A stretch of 64,000 nucleotides of DNA from Pseudomonas yamanorum (lineage in GTDB: Bacteria; Pseudomonadota; Gammaproteobacteria; Pseudomonadales; Pseudomonadaceae). Where the stretch lies: positions 4,960,001 to 5,024,000 of the forward strand of contig NZ_LT629793.1 in assembly GCF_900105735.1 (NCBI RefSeq), written 5' to 3'. The notes beneath the pieces were generated by a model. It was not told the origin of the DNA. It saw only the letters and a program-made list of their open reading frames with translations, and searched no databases. The position numbers were made by a program, and so were the translations under genes. Of the stretch, positions 54,999 to 63,893 are shown piece after piece (position 1 is the first letter of the stretch; every line of letters begins with the position of its first letter).

Positions 54999-57050
54999 TC
55001 AGAGAATGGCGGCGTTATTGCGTTGGGCCTGTTTCAAGTAGGCCGCCAACTCCCGTGCCGGCAGGGGTTTGCTGTAGTGGTAGCCCTGACCTTCGTGGCA
55101 ACCCTCGGAGATGATGTAGGCCTCCTGTTCGGCGGTCTCCACACCTTCGGCGATCACCTGCATGCCGAGGCTTTTGCCGAGCTGGATGATCGCCCGCACG
55201 ATGGTCGCGTCGTCGTCGTCATCCAGCAGGTCCTGGACGAAGCTCTTGTCGATCTTGATCTTGTCCAGCGGCAGGCTTTTCAGATAGCTCAGGGACGAAT
55301 AGCCGGTGCCGAAGTCATCAATTGCAATCAACGCCCCGGAGCGGCGCAGGCTCAGCAGGTGCTGGGCGGCGGTGCTGATGTCTTCCATCAGGCCGGTCTC
55401 GGTAACTTCCAGCTCCAGGCTACGGGGCGGCAGGCGGTAGATTTGCAGCAGGTTGTTGACCACCCGTGGCAGCTCGGCGTGGTGCAACTGTACGGTGGAC
55501 AGGTTGACCGCCATGCGCAGCTCGGTGAAGCCTATGTCATGCCATTCCCGAAGTTGCCGGCAGGCCTGGTCCAGCACCCATTCGCCGATGGCAATGATGG
55601 TGCCGTTCTGTTCGGCCAGGGGGATAAACAGGTCAGGCGGCACCAGGCCATGTTCCGGGTGCTGCCAGCGAATCAAGGCTTCGACACCCACCACGCGGTG
55701 GTCGAGATAGCTGATCTGCGGCTGGTACACCAGGTGGAACTGCTCGCGGCTCAAGGCGTCGCGCAAATCCTTTTCCAGCTCGCGGCGGCGGCGCATTTCG
55801 CTGTCGACGCTGGCGATATAGAACTGGTAGCGGTTGCGCGAACGGCTCTTGGCCAGGGTCATGGTCTGTTCGGCTTTTTGCAGCAGCTTCTCGGTGCTGT
55901 CGCCGTCTTCCGGGAACAGGGTGATGCCGATGGTGGCACGCAGGCGGATCTGTTCGTGGTCGAGGGCGAATTCGGCCTCCAGGTCATCGAGGATGCTTTG
56001 CGCCAGCTCGGCGGCTTCGTAGGGTTGCTCGATATCGGCCTGCACCAGGGCGAACTGGTCGCCACCCAGGCGGGCGAGGGCGCCGAGGCGGCCGCTGTGG
56101 GCGCGCAGGCGGTCGGCCAGGGCCAGCAGCAATTGGTCGCCGGCCTGGTAGGTGAACTGCTCGTTGACGCTTTTGAAGTCATCCAGCCCCACACACAGCA
56201 CTGCGACACGGCGCTGCCGGCGGCCGGCGTCGGTCAGGATCTTGTCCAGTTGCTCCTGCAACTTCTGGCGGTTCGGCAGGCCGGTGAGAAAGTCGTACTG
56301 GGCCATGCGCAGCAGGCTGTTCTCCGCCTCGTGGCGCAAGTGGGTGTTGCGCTCGATGGATTCGAGCAACTGGTTGGCGGTGCTGATCCAGATCCCCAGC
56401 TCGTTTTTCTCGTGGCCCTTGAGCTGCGGAATCTTGTGCTCGCTGGGGCGATCGGGGTTGATCGAACTCAGGTGCTCGATGACGCGGGACAGCGGCTTGG
56501 TCAGCAGCCAGTGATAGACCAGGTACAACACCAGGCCCATGGCCAGGGCCCGCAGCACCCCGGAGATGAAAATGATCACCGAACTGACGAGAAACCCTTT
56601 GCCATAGGTGGCGGTGTCGAGGGTGATGCTCAGGTCGCCGTAGTACTCGCTATAAGGCCCGCGCCCCACCAGTGGCGTGGTGAACGTGCGCTCCTGGCCC
56701 AGAATCAGGTCGGTCAGCCAGCGGGTTGGGGATTGTTGCAGGTCGCGGGTTTTTTCCGCGAGCATGGTTTCGTTGGGGTGGCCGATGGAGGCCATGCGCA
56801 CGGCATCGTCCTGGAACAGACCTTCGATGACCTGCATCCCCATCTCCCGGTCCAGGCTGTAGACGGCCTGGGTCGACGGGTCGCGAAACATGTCGAGGAT
56901 GCGCTGGGCATCACCGGCCACGGCCTGGCGCGTCTTATAGGCATCAAAGACGATCTGCGCCGCGCTCAGCACCACGCCCACTGCCAATGCCGAAAGCAGC
57001 ACCACCCGTAGCAACTTCACCGACAAGCTGTTTTTGAGTTCCAGCTTCAA
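54999..57050 (-). CDS. bifA: c-di-GMP phosphodiesterase with degenerate GGDEF (BifA type)
   Basis: The 683-residue protein has a periplasmic sensor loop between two membrane segments (about 10-32 and 155-180), a HAMP-like linker, a GGDEF domain in which the signature reads GGDQF, and an EAL domain that keeps EAL (VGVEALIRWQHP), ELEVTET, IDDFGTGYSSLSYL and KIDKSFV. The EAL residues indicate active c-di-GMP hydrolysis; the altered GGDEF is probably a GTP-sensing or silent domain. The P. aeruginosa orthologue BifA has the same GGDQF, also stands next to sodB, and controls biofilm versus swarming. Confidence 0.92.
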   Translation of the reverse strand: MKLELKNSLSVKLLRVVLLSALAVGVVLSAAQIVFDAYKTRQAVAGDAQRILDMFRDPSTQAVYSLDREMGMQVIEGLFQDDAVRMASIGHPNETMLAEKTRDLQQSPTRWLTDLILGQERTFTTPLVGRGPYSEYYGDLSITLDTATYGKGFLVSSVIIFISGVLRALAMGLVLYLVYHWLLTKPLSRVIEHLSSINPDRPSEHKIPQLKGHEKNELGIWISTANQLLESIERNTHLRHEAENSLLRMAQYDFLTGLPNRQKLQEQLDKILTDAGRRQRRVAVLCVGLDDFKSVNEQFTYQAGDQLLLALADRLRAHSGRLGALARLGGDQFALVQADIEQPYEAAELAQSILDDLEAEFALDHEQIRLRATIGITLFPEDGDSTEKLLQKAEQTMTLAKSRSRNRYQFYIASVDSEMRRRRELEKDLRDALSREQFHLVYQPQISYLDHRVVGVEALIRWQHPEHGLVPPDLFIPLAEQNGTIIAIGEWVLDQACRQLREWHDIGFTELRMAVNLSTVQLHHAELPRVVNNLLQIYRLPPRSLELEVTETGLMEDISTAAQHLLSLRRSGALIAIDDFGTGYSSLSYLKSLPLDKIKIDKSFVQDLLDDDDDATIVRAIIQLGKSLGMQVIAEGVETAEQEAYIISEGCHEGQGYHYSKPLPARELAAYLKQAQRNNAAIL

Positions 57051-57270
57051 AGGGGTATTCCTTGTTCCATGCGGGTAGCCTCAATATGCCATGAGTATTG
57101 GCAATCCCGTGAAGGCAGTCAAAGGAACATTGGGCCCGAAGAACGTGAATACTAACAAGTGAAGGCCGGGAAGGAGGAAGGCGGATCCTGTCCGCCGTCC
57201 TCTTGTACCGCGCGGGGGAGCGAAGGCAAATGCCTTTTTGAGAGCTCGCGAGAGATTGTCGAGAGTTTTA

Positions 57271-57447
57271 TCAGCTGAAAGTAATCTGCGCGGATGATTG
57301 CTGGTGGACATCTTCGCCGATTTTTCCCTGCCCGTTATCGGCACCCTGATTTTGTGAATCCAGGAGCTTCCCCAGCAAATCCATGCCTTTTTCTGCCAGC
57401 GGCATGAGTGATGACACGGCAGACATTCCCATCGTTAACGGATCCAT
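57271..57447 (-). CDS. Small amphipathic protein between bifA and sodB
   Basis: The 58-residue protein (MDPLTMGMSAVSSLMPLAEKG...) has AGGAG 8 bases before its ATG at 57447. The first 30 residues form an amphipathic, Met-rich helix, the rest is Gln/Asn-rich and polar (DSQNQGADNGQGK). No family is recognised; the look recalls small secreted or membrane-active peptides but that is only an impression. Confidence 0.5.
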   Translation of the reverse strand: MDPLTMGMSAVSSLMPLAEKGMDLLGKLLDSQNQGADNGQGKIGEDVHQQSSAQITFS

Positions 57448-57555
57448 TGCGCACTCTCCTACTAGAAATGAGAGAGTTATTTCTCTCACTTGGTGGGTGG
57501 CCAGTTCATCTCCTTGGGTTCCACGGGGCCTGCATTACGCTTTTGCATCAGCCAC

Positions 57556-57585
57556 AAAAAAGCCCGGCAATTGCCGGGCTTTTTC
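57556..57585 (-). terminator. Rho-independent terminator of sodB
   Basis: AGCCCGGCAATTGCCGGGCT is a perfect palindromic stem with T runs on both sides, 16 bp after the sodB stop; it can work in both directions. Confidence 0.93.
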
Positions 57586-57600
57586 TACTGCAAGCGTTGC

Positions 57601-58197
57601 TTAAGCGGTGAAGGTTTTGCCTTCGAACTGCTCAGCCACGAACTTCCAGTTGACCAGGTTCCAGAACGCTTCCACATACTTTGGACGCACGTTGCGGTAG
57701 TCGATGTAGTAAGCGTGTTCCCAGACATCGCAGGTCAGCAGCGGGGTGTCGCCGCTGGTCAGCGGGTTGCCGGCGCCGATGGTGCTGGCCAGGGCCAGGG
57801 AACCGTCAGCCTTTTTCACCAGCCAGCCCCAACCGGAACCGAAGGTACCGACGGAAGTCTTGGTGAACTCTTCCTTGAACTTGTCGAACGAACCGAACGC
57901 AGCGTTGATGGCTTCAGCCAGCGCGCCGGTAGGTTGGCCGCCGGCGTTTGGCGCCAGGCAGTTCCAGTAGAACGTGTGGTTCCAGACCTGAGCGGCGTTG
58001 TTGAAGATGCCGCCCGAAGAAGACTTGACGATTTCTTCCAGGGTCTTGCCTTCGAACTCGGTGCCGGGCACCAGGTTGTTCAGGTTCACGACATAGGTGT
58101 TGTGGTGCTTGTCGTGGTGATATTCCAAGGTTTCCTTGGAAATGTGCGGCTGCAGGGCATCGTGTGCGTAGGGCAGCGGCGGCAATTCGAAAGCCAT
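57601..58197 (-). CDS. sodB: Superoxide dismutase (iron type)
   Basis: SodB removes superoxide in the cytoplasm. The 198-residue enzyme has the N-terminus [30 protein letters not shown], the Fe-type signature [12 protein letters not shown] and the metal ligands in [13 protein letters not shown]. Start 58197 has AGGAGAATC upstream. Monocistronic with its own terminator. Confidence 0.97.
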   Translation of the reverse strand: MAFELPPLPYAHDALQPHISKETLEYHHDKHHNTYVVNLNNLVPGTEFEGKTLEEIVKSSSGGIFNNAAQVWNHTFYWNCLAPNAGGQPTGALAEAINAAFGSFDKFKEEFTKTSVGTFGSGWGWLVKKADGSLALASTIGAGNPLTSGDTPLLTCDVWEHAYYIDYRNVRPKYVEAFWNLVNWKFVAEQFEGKTFTA

Positions 58198-58372
58198 GAT
58201 GATTCTCCTAATCAGGTCAGTTGCGGTGAGCGCAAGGCCGATCACGGGCGGCCAAACAAGCGCCGGGGAGTTTGTACTCTTTGCGGCGCAGGGGCTGGAT
58301 CATAGCACCGGGGGTGCGGCAAAACCACGCAACAACTGTGTGGGATAGAGGTTCCAGAGCGTTTTGGAATAT

Positions 58373-58975
58373 CTACGCGGCGCTGATTAATTGATAGGCC
58401 ACGCTGAACATCATGGCCGCCACCAGCAGGTCCAGAATTCGCCAGGTGGCAGGGCGCGCCAGCCACGGTGCCAGCCATGCGGCGCCCAGGGCCAGGGTCA
58501 TGAACCACAGGAATGAAGCGCTGGCGGCACCGGCCACGTAGGCGCCCGGCTCGGTCTGCTGGGCGCCGAGGGAGCCGATCAACAGAACGGTGTCCAGATA
58601 CACGTGGGGATTGAGCAACGTCACCGCCAGGGCGCTGAGCATCACCGCCTTCAGCGAGCGTACCTTGAGGTTCTCGCCCTGGCCCAGGCTCTGCTTCGAG
58701 CAGGCCCGGCGCAGGGCAAGGGTGCCGTACCACAACAGGAACGCCGCGCCGCCCCAACGGGCAACTGCCAGCAATATCGGGTTATGCGCCAGCACGGTCG
58801 CCAGGCCGAACACGCCGGCGGCCACCAGGATTGCGTCACAGACCACACACAATGCCGCCACGGGCAGGTGATGTTCGCGCCGCAGGCTCTGCGCCAGCAC
58901 AAACGCGTTCTGGGTGCCGATCGCCATGATCAAACCAAAGGCTACCAACAGGCCATTCGTATAGCTCTGCCACAT
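58373..58975 (-). CDS. argO: LysE/ArgO-family amino-acid exporter
   Basis: The 200-residue membrane protein has six hydrophobic segments and the LysE signature (GLIMAIGTQNAFVL.QSLRREH, LLNPHVYLDTVLLIGSLG). It exports arginine and probably lysine. Start at 58975 matches the family. The regulator argP lies two genes away, divergent, as expected for ArgP-controlled argO. Confidence 0.92.
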   Translation of the reverse strand: MWQSYTNGLLVAFGLIMAIGTQNAFVLAQSLRREHHLPVAALCVVCDAILVAAGVFGLATVLAHNPILLAVARWGGAAFLLWYGTLALRRACSKQSLGQGENLKVRSLKAVMLSALAVTLLNPHVYLDTVLLIGSLGAQQTEPGAYVAGAASASFLWFMTLALGAAWLAPWLARPATWRILDLLVAAMMFSVAYQLISAA

Positions 58976-58980
58976 AGGAT

Positions 58981-59382
58981 TTACTCCGCGTCCGCTGCCA
59001 ATTGCTTTAACACCTTCATCGCGCGCTCGGCATCGGCGCGGCCAACGAACAAGTGATCGTGGTAGTAGCCGGCAATCACGTTGCAACTGATCCCGGCCTT
59101 GCCCAGGGCGGTGGCGAAGGCCGCGGTCAGGCCGACGGCTTCCAGGGCCGAATGCACGTTGAGGGTGATCCACGCCGCTACGTATTCGAAAGCCAGTCCG
59201 GCCCGTTCGGCCTGCTGGCGCTCGACGATCAGCGTCAGACCTTCCTGCTCGCGGAAGCTGCCGATCACTTCGCAACCCTCGGGGATGCGGCCGTCGGCCA
59301 GGGTACAGAACACGTAGTCACCGTCATTAAGCTGTGGGCTCATGCTGCGCAGCAGGGTTGCCAGGGCGGTTTCGCCAGCCAT
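58981..59382 (-). CDS. ACT-domain protein (COG3602 type)
   Basis: The 133-residue protein has two ACT-like halves (GDYVFCTLADG...EVIGSFREQEGLTLIVE and WITLNVHSALEAVGLTAAFATALGKAGISCNVIAGYYHDHLFV). ACT domains bind amino acids. It precedes argO by 5 bp, so the two share a transcript, and may sense the exported amino acid (inference). AAGGACC precedes the start. Confidence 0.88.
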   Translation of the reverse strand: MAGETALATLLRSMSPQLNDGDYVFCTLADGRIPEGCEVIGSFREQEGLTLIVERQQAERAGLAFEYVAAWITLNVHSALEAVGLTAAFATALGKAGISCNVIAGYYHDHLFVGRADAERAMKVLKQLAADAE

Positions 59383-59481
59383 GTGGAAGGTCCTTGAATA
59401 AAAAGAAGCGATGCTGGCTATTCTCCCGTCCAAGGCTGTATAAGAAAAACCAATATTGCTGATCGCTCATTAGGAAAACTG

Positions 59482-60375
59482 ATGTTCGACTATAAATTGC
59501 TTTCCGCCCTCGCTGCGGTGGTGGAACAGGCCGGCTTTGAGCGGGGCGCCCAGGTGCTGGGAATCTCTCAGTCGGCGATCTCCCAGCGCATCAAGCTGCT
59601 GGAAGCGCGGGTCGGCCAGCCGGTGCTGGTGCGCGCCACGCCGCCGACGCCCACCGAAATCGGCCGCCGTTTGCTCAACCACGTGCAACAGGTGCGGCTG
59701 TTGGAGCGCGACCTGCAAAGCCAAGTGCCCGCGCTGGATGAAGAGGGCATGCCCGAGCGCCTGCGCATCGCCTTGAATGCCGACAGCCTCGCCACCTGGT
59801 GGGCCGAGGCCGTCAGCGACTTCTGCGCCGAGCAACACCTGCTGCTGGATTTGGTCGTAGAAGACCAGACCGTCGGCCTCAAACGCATGCGTGCCGGCGA
59901 AGTGGCGGCGTGTATCTGCGCCAGCGAACGCCCGGTGGCCGGTGCCCGCAGCCTGTTGCTCGGTGCCATGCGCTATCGGGCGCTGGCCAGCCCGGCGTTT
60001 GTCGCACGGCACTTTCCCGATGGCGTACGCGCCGATCAACTGGCCCGCACTCCGGCGCTGGTGTTTGGCCCGGATGATTTTCTGCAGCATCGCTACCTGG
60101 CATCCCTGGGTGTCGACGGTGGTTTCGAACACCATTTATGCCCCTCGTCCGAAGGTTTTATCCGCCTGACGGAAGCTGGATTGGGCTGGGGCCTGGTGCC
60201 CGAATTGCAGGTGCGCGATCAACTGGAAAGAGGCGTGCTGGTGGAGTTATTACCAGATAAGCCGATCGATGTGCCTCTGTACTGGCATCATTGGCGCAGT
60301 GGTGGACAATTGCTGGGTCTGCTGACGGATCATCTGGCACACACAACGGGGCAATGGTTGGTGCCGTTGGCGTGA
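59482..60375 (+). CDS. argP: LysR-family regulator ArgP
   Basis: The 297-residue LysR protein begins MFDYKLLSALAAVVEQAGFERGAQVLGISQSAISQRIK, the ArgP/IciA N-terminus. ArgP activates argO with arginine and is silenced by lysine. It is divergent from the ACT-argO pair with 99 bp between, where its operator must lie. Confidence 0.93.
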   Translation: MFDYKLLSALAAVVEQAGFERGAQVLGISQSAISQRIKLLEARVGQPVLVRATPPTPTEIGRRLLNHVQQVRLLERDLQSQVPALDEEGMPERLRIALNADSLATWWAEAVSDFCAEQHLLLDLVVEDQTVGLKRMRAGEVAACICASERPVAGARSLLLGAMRYRALASPAFVARHFPDGVRADQLARTPALVFGPDDFLQHRYLASLGVDGGFEHHLCPSSEGFIRLTEAGLGWGLVPELQVRDQLERGVLVELLPDKPIDVPLYWHHWRSGGQLLGLLTDHLAHTTGQWLVPLA

Positions 60376-60427
60376 TGGCCAGCGTCAAGGCAACAGCGAT
60401 GAAAAACGAAAGAATGCGGAGTAAGTC

Positions 60428-61426
60428 ATGAAAATTCTGGTCACCGGCGCAAGCGGCTTCATTGGCGGGCGTTTTGCGCGTTTCGCCCTGGAGCAGGGCC
60501 TGGACGTGCGGGTCAACGGGCGGCGGGCCGAAGGTGTGGAGCACCTGGTACGGCGCGGCGCCGAGTTTATCCAGGGTGATTTGAATGATCCGGACCTGGT
60601 GCGCGAGTTGTGCCGCGACGTCGAGGCCGTGGTGCATTGCGCCGGGGCCGTGGGGCTGTGGGGGCGCTATCAGGACTTCCACCAGGGCAATGTGCTGGTT
60701 ACCGAAAACGTGGTGGAGGCCTGCCTCAAGCAGCGGGTGGGGCGCCTGGTGCACCTGTCGTCGCCGTCGATCTATTTCGATGGCCGCGACCACCTGGGGT
60801 TGACCGAAGAACAAGTGCCCAAGCGTTTCAAGCACCCGTATGCGGCCACCAAGTACCTGGCGGAGCAAAAGGTGTTTGGCGCCCAGGAGTTTGGCCTGGA
60901 AGTGCTGGCCCTGCGCCCGCGTTTTGTCACCGGTGCCGGCGACATGAGTATCTTCCCGCGCCTGTTGAAGATGCAGCGCAAGAACCGCCTGGCGATTGTC
61001 GGAGATGGCCTGAACAAGGTGGATTTCACCAGCGTGCACAACCTCAATGAAGCGTTGCTCAGCGGTTTGCTGGCGACGGGTTCAGCGTTGGGCAAGGCCT
61101 ACAACATCAGCAACGGCGCCCCGGTGCCGGTGTGGGATGTGGTGAACTATGTGATGCGTCAAATGGACATGCCCCAGGTCACCTGTTACCGGTCCTACGG
61201 CTTGTCCTACAGTGTCGCGGCGCTCAACGAAGCCTTCTGTGCCATGTGGCCGGGGCGCCCGGAACCGTCGTTGTCACGGCTGGGCATGCAGGTCATGAAC
61301 AAAGATTTCACCCTCGACATCACCCGGGCACGGCATTATCTCGACTACCAGCCCAAGGTCAGCCTGTGGGCGGCCCTTGATGAGTTCTGCAGTTGGTGGA
61401 AGGCTCAGGACGCAGGGCTTAAATAA
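60428..61426 (+). CDS. NAD-dependent epimerase/dehydratase-like SDR
   Basis: The 332-residue extended SDR has the Rossmann motif TGASGFIGG (residues 6-14), the catalytic YAATK (Tyr and Lys) preceded by SSPSIYF, and a 3-beta-hydroxysteroid dehydrogenase-like C-terminus. The substrate is unknown. It follows argP by 52 bp on the same strand. Confidence 0.88.
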   Translation: MKILVTGASGFIGGRFARFALEQGLDVRVNGRRAEGVEHLVRRGAEFIQGDLNDPDLVRELCRDVEAVVHCAGAVGLWGRYQDFHQGNVLVTENVVEACLKQRVGRLVHLSSPSIYFDGRDHLGLTEEQVPKRFKHPYAATKYLAEQKVFGAQEFGLEVLALRPRFVTGAGDMSIFPRLLKMQRKNRLAIVGDGLNKVDFTSVHNLNEALLSGLLATGSALGKAYNISNGAPVPVWDVVNYVMRQMDMPQVTCYRSYGLSYSVAALNEAFCAMWPGRPEPSLSRLGMQVMNKDFTLDITRARHYLDYQPKVSLWAALDEFCSWWKAQDAGLK

Positions 61427-61543
61427 CCGGCAACACACCGGGAACCGAATGGGCGAACCCCGGTCGATCAGTGCGGCAGCCGGAGGTTTATACTCCGGCG
61501 CTTGGCTATCCATATGCCACCTCAAAGGATTTAAGGTTGATTC

Positions 61544-62371
61544 ATGCGTAACGATGCTAACGACGACTTTGACAACGTTCCCAGCCTGCGGGCGGACACC
61601 TCGGACGACGATGATTTCGAGCCTACGCCGGCCACGTCCGTGCGCTCCCGGCCAGCGCCTGTGGTCAAGGTCAAGAGCGCCAGCACCGGGCCGTTGTGGG
61701 CACTGGTCGGTGCGTTGCTGTTTGCCTTTGCCGGCCTTGCCTGGTGGAGCTTCCAGCAGATTTCCCTGATGGGCCAGCAACTGGTGGCCACCCAGGAAAG
61801 CTTCGCGCGCATCAGCGAGGAAGCGGCGGGGCGCCTGCAGGATATTTCCGGCAAGGTGGTGGCCAGCGAAGCCAACGTGAACAACGGTAGCGAAGCCCTG
61901 AAGCTGCAGATCAAGCAACTGGAGACCCAGTTGCTGGAGCAGGGCAAGCAGCAGTTGGGCGTGGCCGGCCAGGCCACTGACCTGGACAAGCGCCTGGAGC
62001 AAATGACCGCCAGCACGACCCAACTGTCCAGTGCCAACGCGCAACTGCAAGGGCAGGTCCAGGCGCTGACGGAGGCGGTGGCTGCCCTCAAGTCCCGGGA
62101 TGCCGAGTTCAAGGACCTCTCCGCCGACGTCGCAGCCCTGAAAAAACAGGGCAACCCCACGGCCGCCATCGCCCGCCTGGAGCAGGACCTTGTGGTCCTC
62201 AAGAGCGAACTGGACAACCGCGCGGCGGCTTCCGACGGTCCGTCCACCAAGGAGTTCGACGTGTTCCGCATCCAGACCACGCGTAACGTCACTGCCTTGC
62301 AAAGCCAGGTGCAGAACCTGCAGCAGCAGATCAACCAGCCAGCCCGGATCACCCCTCTCGGGCAGCAGTGA
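61544..62371 (+). CDS. Membrane-anchored coiled-coil protein
   Basis: The 275-residue protein has an acidic cytoplasmic N-terminus (NDANDDFDNV..DTSDDDDFE), one membrane segment (about 48-70) and a long periplasmic coiled coil (about 75-265) of Gln/Ala/Leu heptads. It is conserved next to this SDR in pseudomonads but I know no function. A strong hairpin follows. Confidence 0.8.
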   Translation: MRNDANDDFDNVPSLRADTSDDDDFEPTPATSVRSRPAPVVKVKSASTGPLWALVGALLFAFAGLAWWSFQQISLMGQQLVATQESFARISEEAAGRLQDISGKVVASEANVNNGSEALKLQIKQLETQLLEQGKQQLGVAGQATDLDKRLEQMTASTTQLSSANAQLQGQVQALTEAVAALKSRDAEFKDLSADVAALKKQGNPTAAIARLEQDLVVLKSELDNRAAASDGPSTKEFDVFRIQTTRNVTALQSQVQNLQQQINQPARITPLGQQ

Positions 62372-62380
62372 TGTGAGGCG

Positions 62381-62411
62381 CTGCAGGCGTCATTACACAT
62401 GACGCCTGCAG
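62381..62411 (+). terminator. Perfect 13-bp hairpin after the coiled-coil gene
   Basis: CTGCAGGCGTCAT and ATGACGCCTGCAG enclose TACAC, 9 bp after the stop. No T tract follows; it likely marks or protects the transcript end. Confidence 0.65.
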
Positions 62412-62439
62412 GCCCTAGCACAATCAATGTCACCATCCT

Positions 62440-62496
62440 GTGACATTTCCTACCTCCTTCGTTACTTGCCCTCGCCCCGCCCTTGTTTAGACTCCC
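62440..62496 (+). promoter_or_regulatory. Upstream motif of the AGE gene, shared with gtsA
   Basis: GTGACATTT, then GTTAC(T/C)TGC at the same distance, then TGTTTA(G/A)ACTC align without gaps with 63784-63840. The block ends about 30 bp before the start codon, so it probably contains the promoter and an operator. Confidence 0.6.
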
Positions 62497-62527
62497 GTTA
62501 TCCCGCACATAATAAAAAGGGCTAATC

Positions 62528-63787
62528 ATGACCACGCAACCACTGCCTGCCAGTAGTTGGCTGAACGCTCCTGCCCATCACGCCTGGCTTGCCACTGAAG
62601 GCCAGCGCCTGCTGTCATTCGCCAAGGCTTCCAAACTGCCTGAAGGCTTCGGCAATCTCGACGATCACGGTGTTTTGCCGCCCGATGCCGTCGCCGAAAC
62701 CATGAACACCGCCCGCATGACCCACAGCTTCGCCATGGCCCATGGCCTGGGCCTGCCCGGTTATGCCGACCTGGTGGAGCACGGGGTTGCGGCCCTCAGC
62801 GGCCCGCTGCGCGATGCCCGGCATGGCGGTTGGTTCGCCACGCCCAATGCCAGCGATGGCAACACCGGCAAGGCCGCCTATCTGCATGCCTTTGTCGCCC
62901 TGGCCGCCAGCTCCGCGGTAGTGGCCGGCGCGCCCGGCGCACAAACCTTGCTCAACGACGCGACCCACATCATCGACCAGTATTTCTGGAGTGAAGAGGA
63001 GGGCGCGATGCTCGAGTCCTTTGCCCAGGACTGGAGTGGTGTAGAAGCCTATCGCGGCGCCAACAGCAACATGCACGCCACCGAAGCGTTCCTGGCCCTG
63101 GCCGATGTCACCGGCGAAACCCGTTGGCTGGACCGCGCGCTGCGCATCGTCGAACGAATTATTCATACCCATGCGGCGGAAAACCGGGACATGGTCATCG
63201 AGCATTTCGACAGCCACTGGCAACCCCTGCGCGGTTACAACGAAGACAACCCGGCCGATGGTTTTCGCCCCTACGGCATCACCCCCGGCCACGGCTTCGA
63301 ATGGGCGCGGCTGGTGTTGCACCTTGAGGCCGCGCGCCTGGATGCCGGGCTCGCCACCCCTGAGTGGCTGGTCACCGATGCCAAGGGCCTGTTCGCCAGC
63401 GCCTGCGAATATGCCTGGGCCGTCGACGGCGCCCCGGGCATTGTCTACACCCTCGACTGGAGCCAGCGCCCCGTGGTGCGCGAGCGCCTGCACTGGACCC
63501 ATTGCGAAGCCAGCGCCGCTGCCCAGGCGCTGCTCAAGCGCACGGGCGAACTGCATTACGAAACCTGGTACCGGCGCTTCTGGGAGTTCTGTGAAAGCCA
63601 TTTCATTGACCGAACCCTCGGCAGCTGGCACCACGAACTGAGCCCGAAAAACCAGCCCAGCAGCAAGATCTGGGGGGGCAAGCCGGACCTCTACCACGCT
63701 TGGCAGTCTGTCTTGTTGCCGGGTCTACCCTTGTCACCGAGCATGGCCAGTGCCGTGGCCGCCGGGCGTTATGTCACCAAGTGGTGA
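62528..63787 (+). CDS. AGE-family sugar isomerase/epimerase
   Basis: The 419-residue (alpha/alpha)6-barrel protein belongs to the N-acylglucosamine 2-epimerase superfamily, closest in look to YihS/mannose isomerases: GANSNMHATEAFLALADVTGE, HFDSHWQPL, PGHGFEWARLVL and SSKIWGGKPDLYHAWQ with the catalytic His residues. It probably interconverts mannose and fructose (inference), in keeping with the sugar ABC transporter that begins 107 bp downstream. Confidence 0.88.
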   Translation: MTTQPLPASSWLNAPAHHAWLATEGQRLLSFAKASKLPEGFGNLDDHGVLPPDAVAETMNTARMTHSFAMAHGLGLPGYADLVEHGVAALSGPLRDARHGGWFATPNASDGNTGKAAYLHAFVALAASSAVVAGAPGAQTLLNDATHIIDQYFWSEEEGAMLESFAQDWSGVEAYRGANSNMHATEAFLALADVTGETRWLDRALRIVERIIHTHAAENRDMVIEHFDSHWQPLRGYNEDNPADGFRPYGITPGHGFEWARLVLHLEAARLDAGLATPEWLVTDAKGLFASACEYAWAVDGAPGIVYTLDWSQRPVVRERLHWTHCEASAAAQALLKRTGELHYETWYRRFWEFCESHFIDRTLGSWHHELSPKNQPSSKIWGGKPDLYHAWQSVLLPGLPLSPSMASAVAAGRYVTKW

Positions 63788-63840
63788 CATTTTGGCGTCC
63801 CTTTGTTACCTGCACCTGAAAAATCCCTGTTTAAACTCGT
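63784..63840 (+). promoter_or_regulatory. Upstream motif of gtsA, shared with the AGE gene
   Basis: It overlaps the AGE stop codon and repeats the GTGACATTT / GTTACCTGC / TGTTTAAACTC pattern of 62440-62496. The copy ends 54 bp before the gtsA start. Confidence 0.6.
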
Positions 63841-63893
63841 TTGCAGCGCAAGCACCGACTTGCATGCATAACAACAAGAAAAAAGGTACTCAG

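Noticed and set aside
57081..57344. 87-codon minus-strand frame downstream of the small protein gene
   Set aside because: It overlaps the better initiated 58-codon gene in another frame and has no ribosome site; composition looks non-coding.
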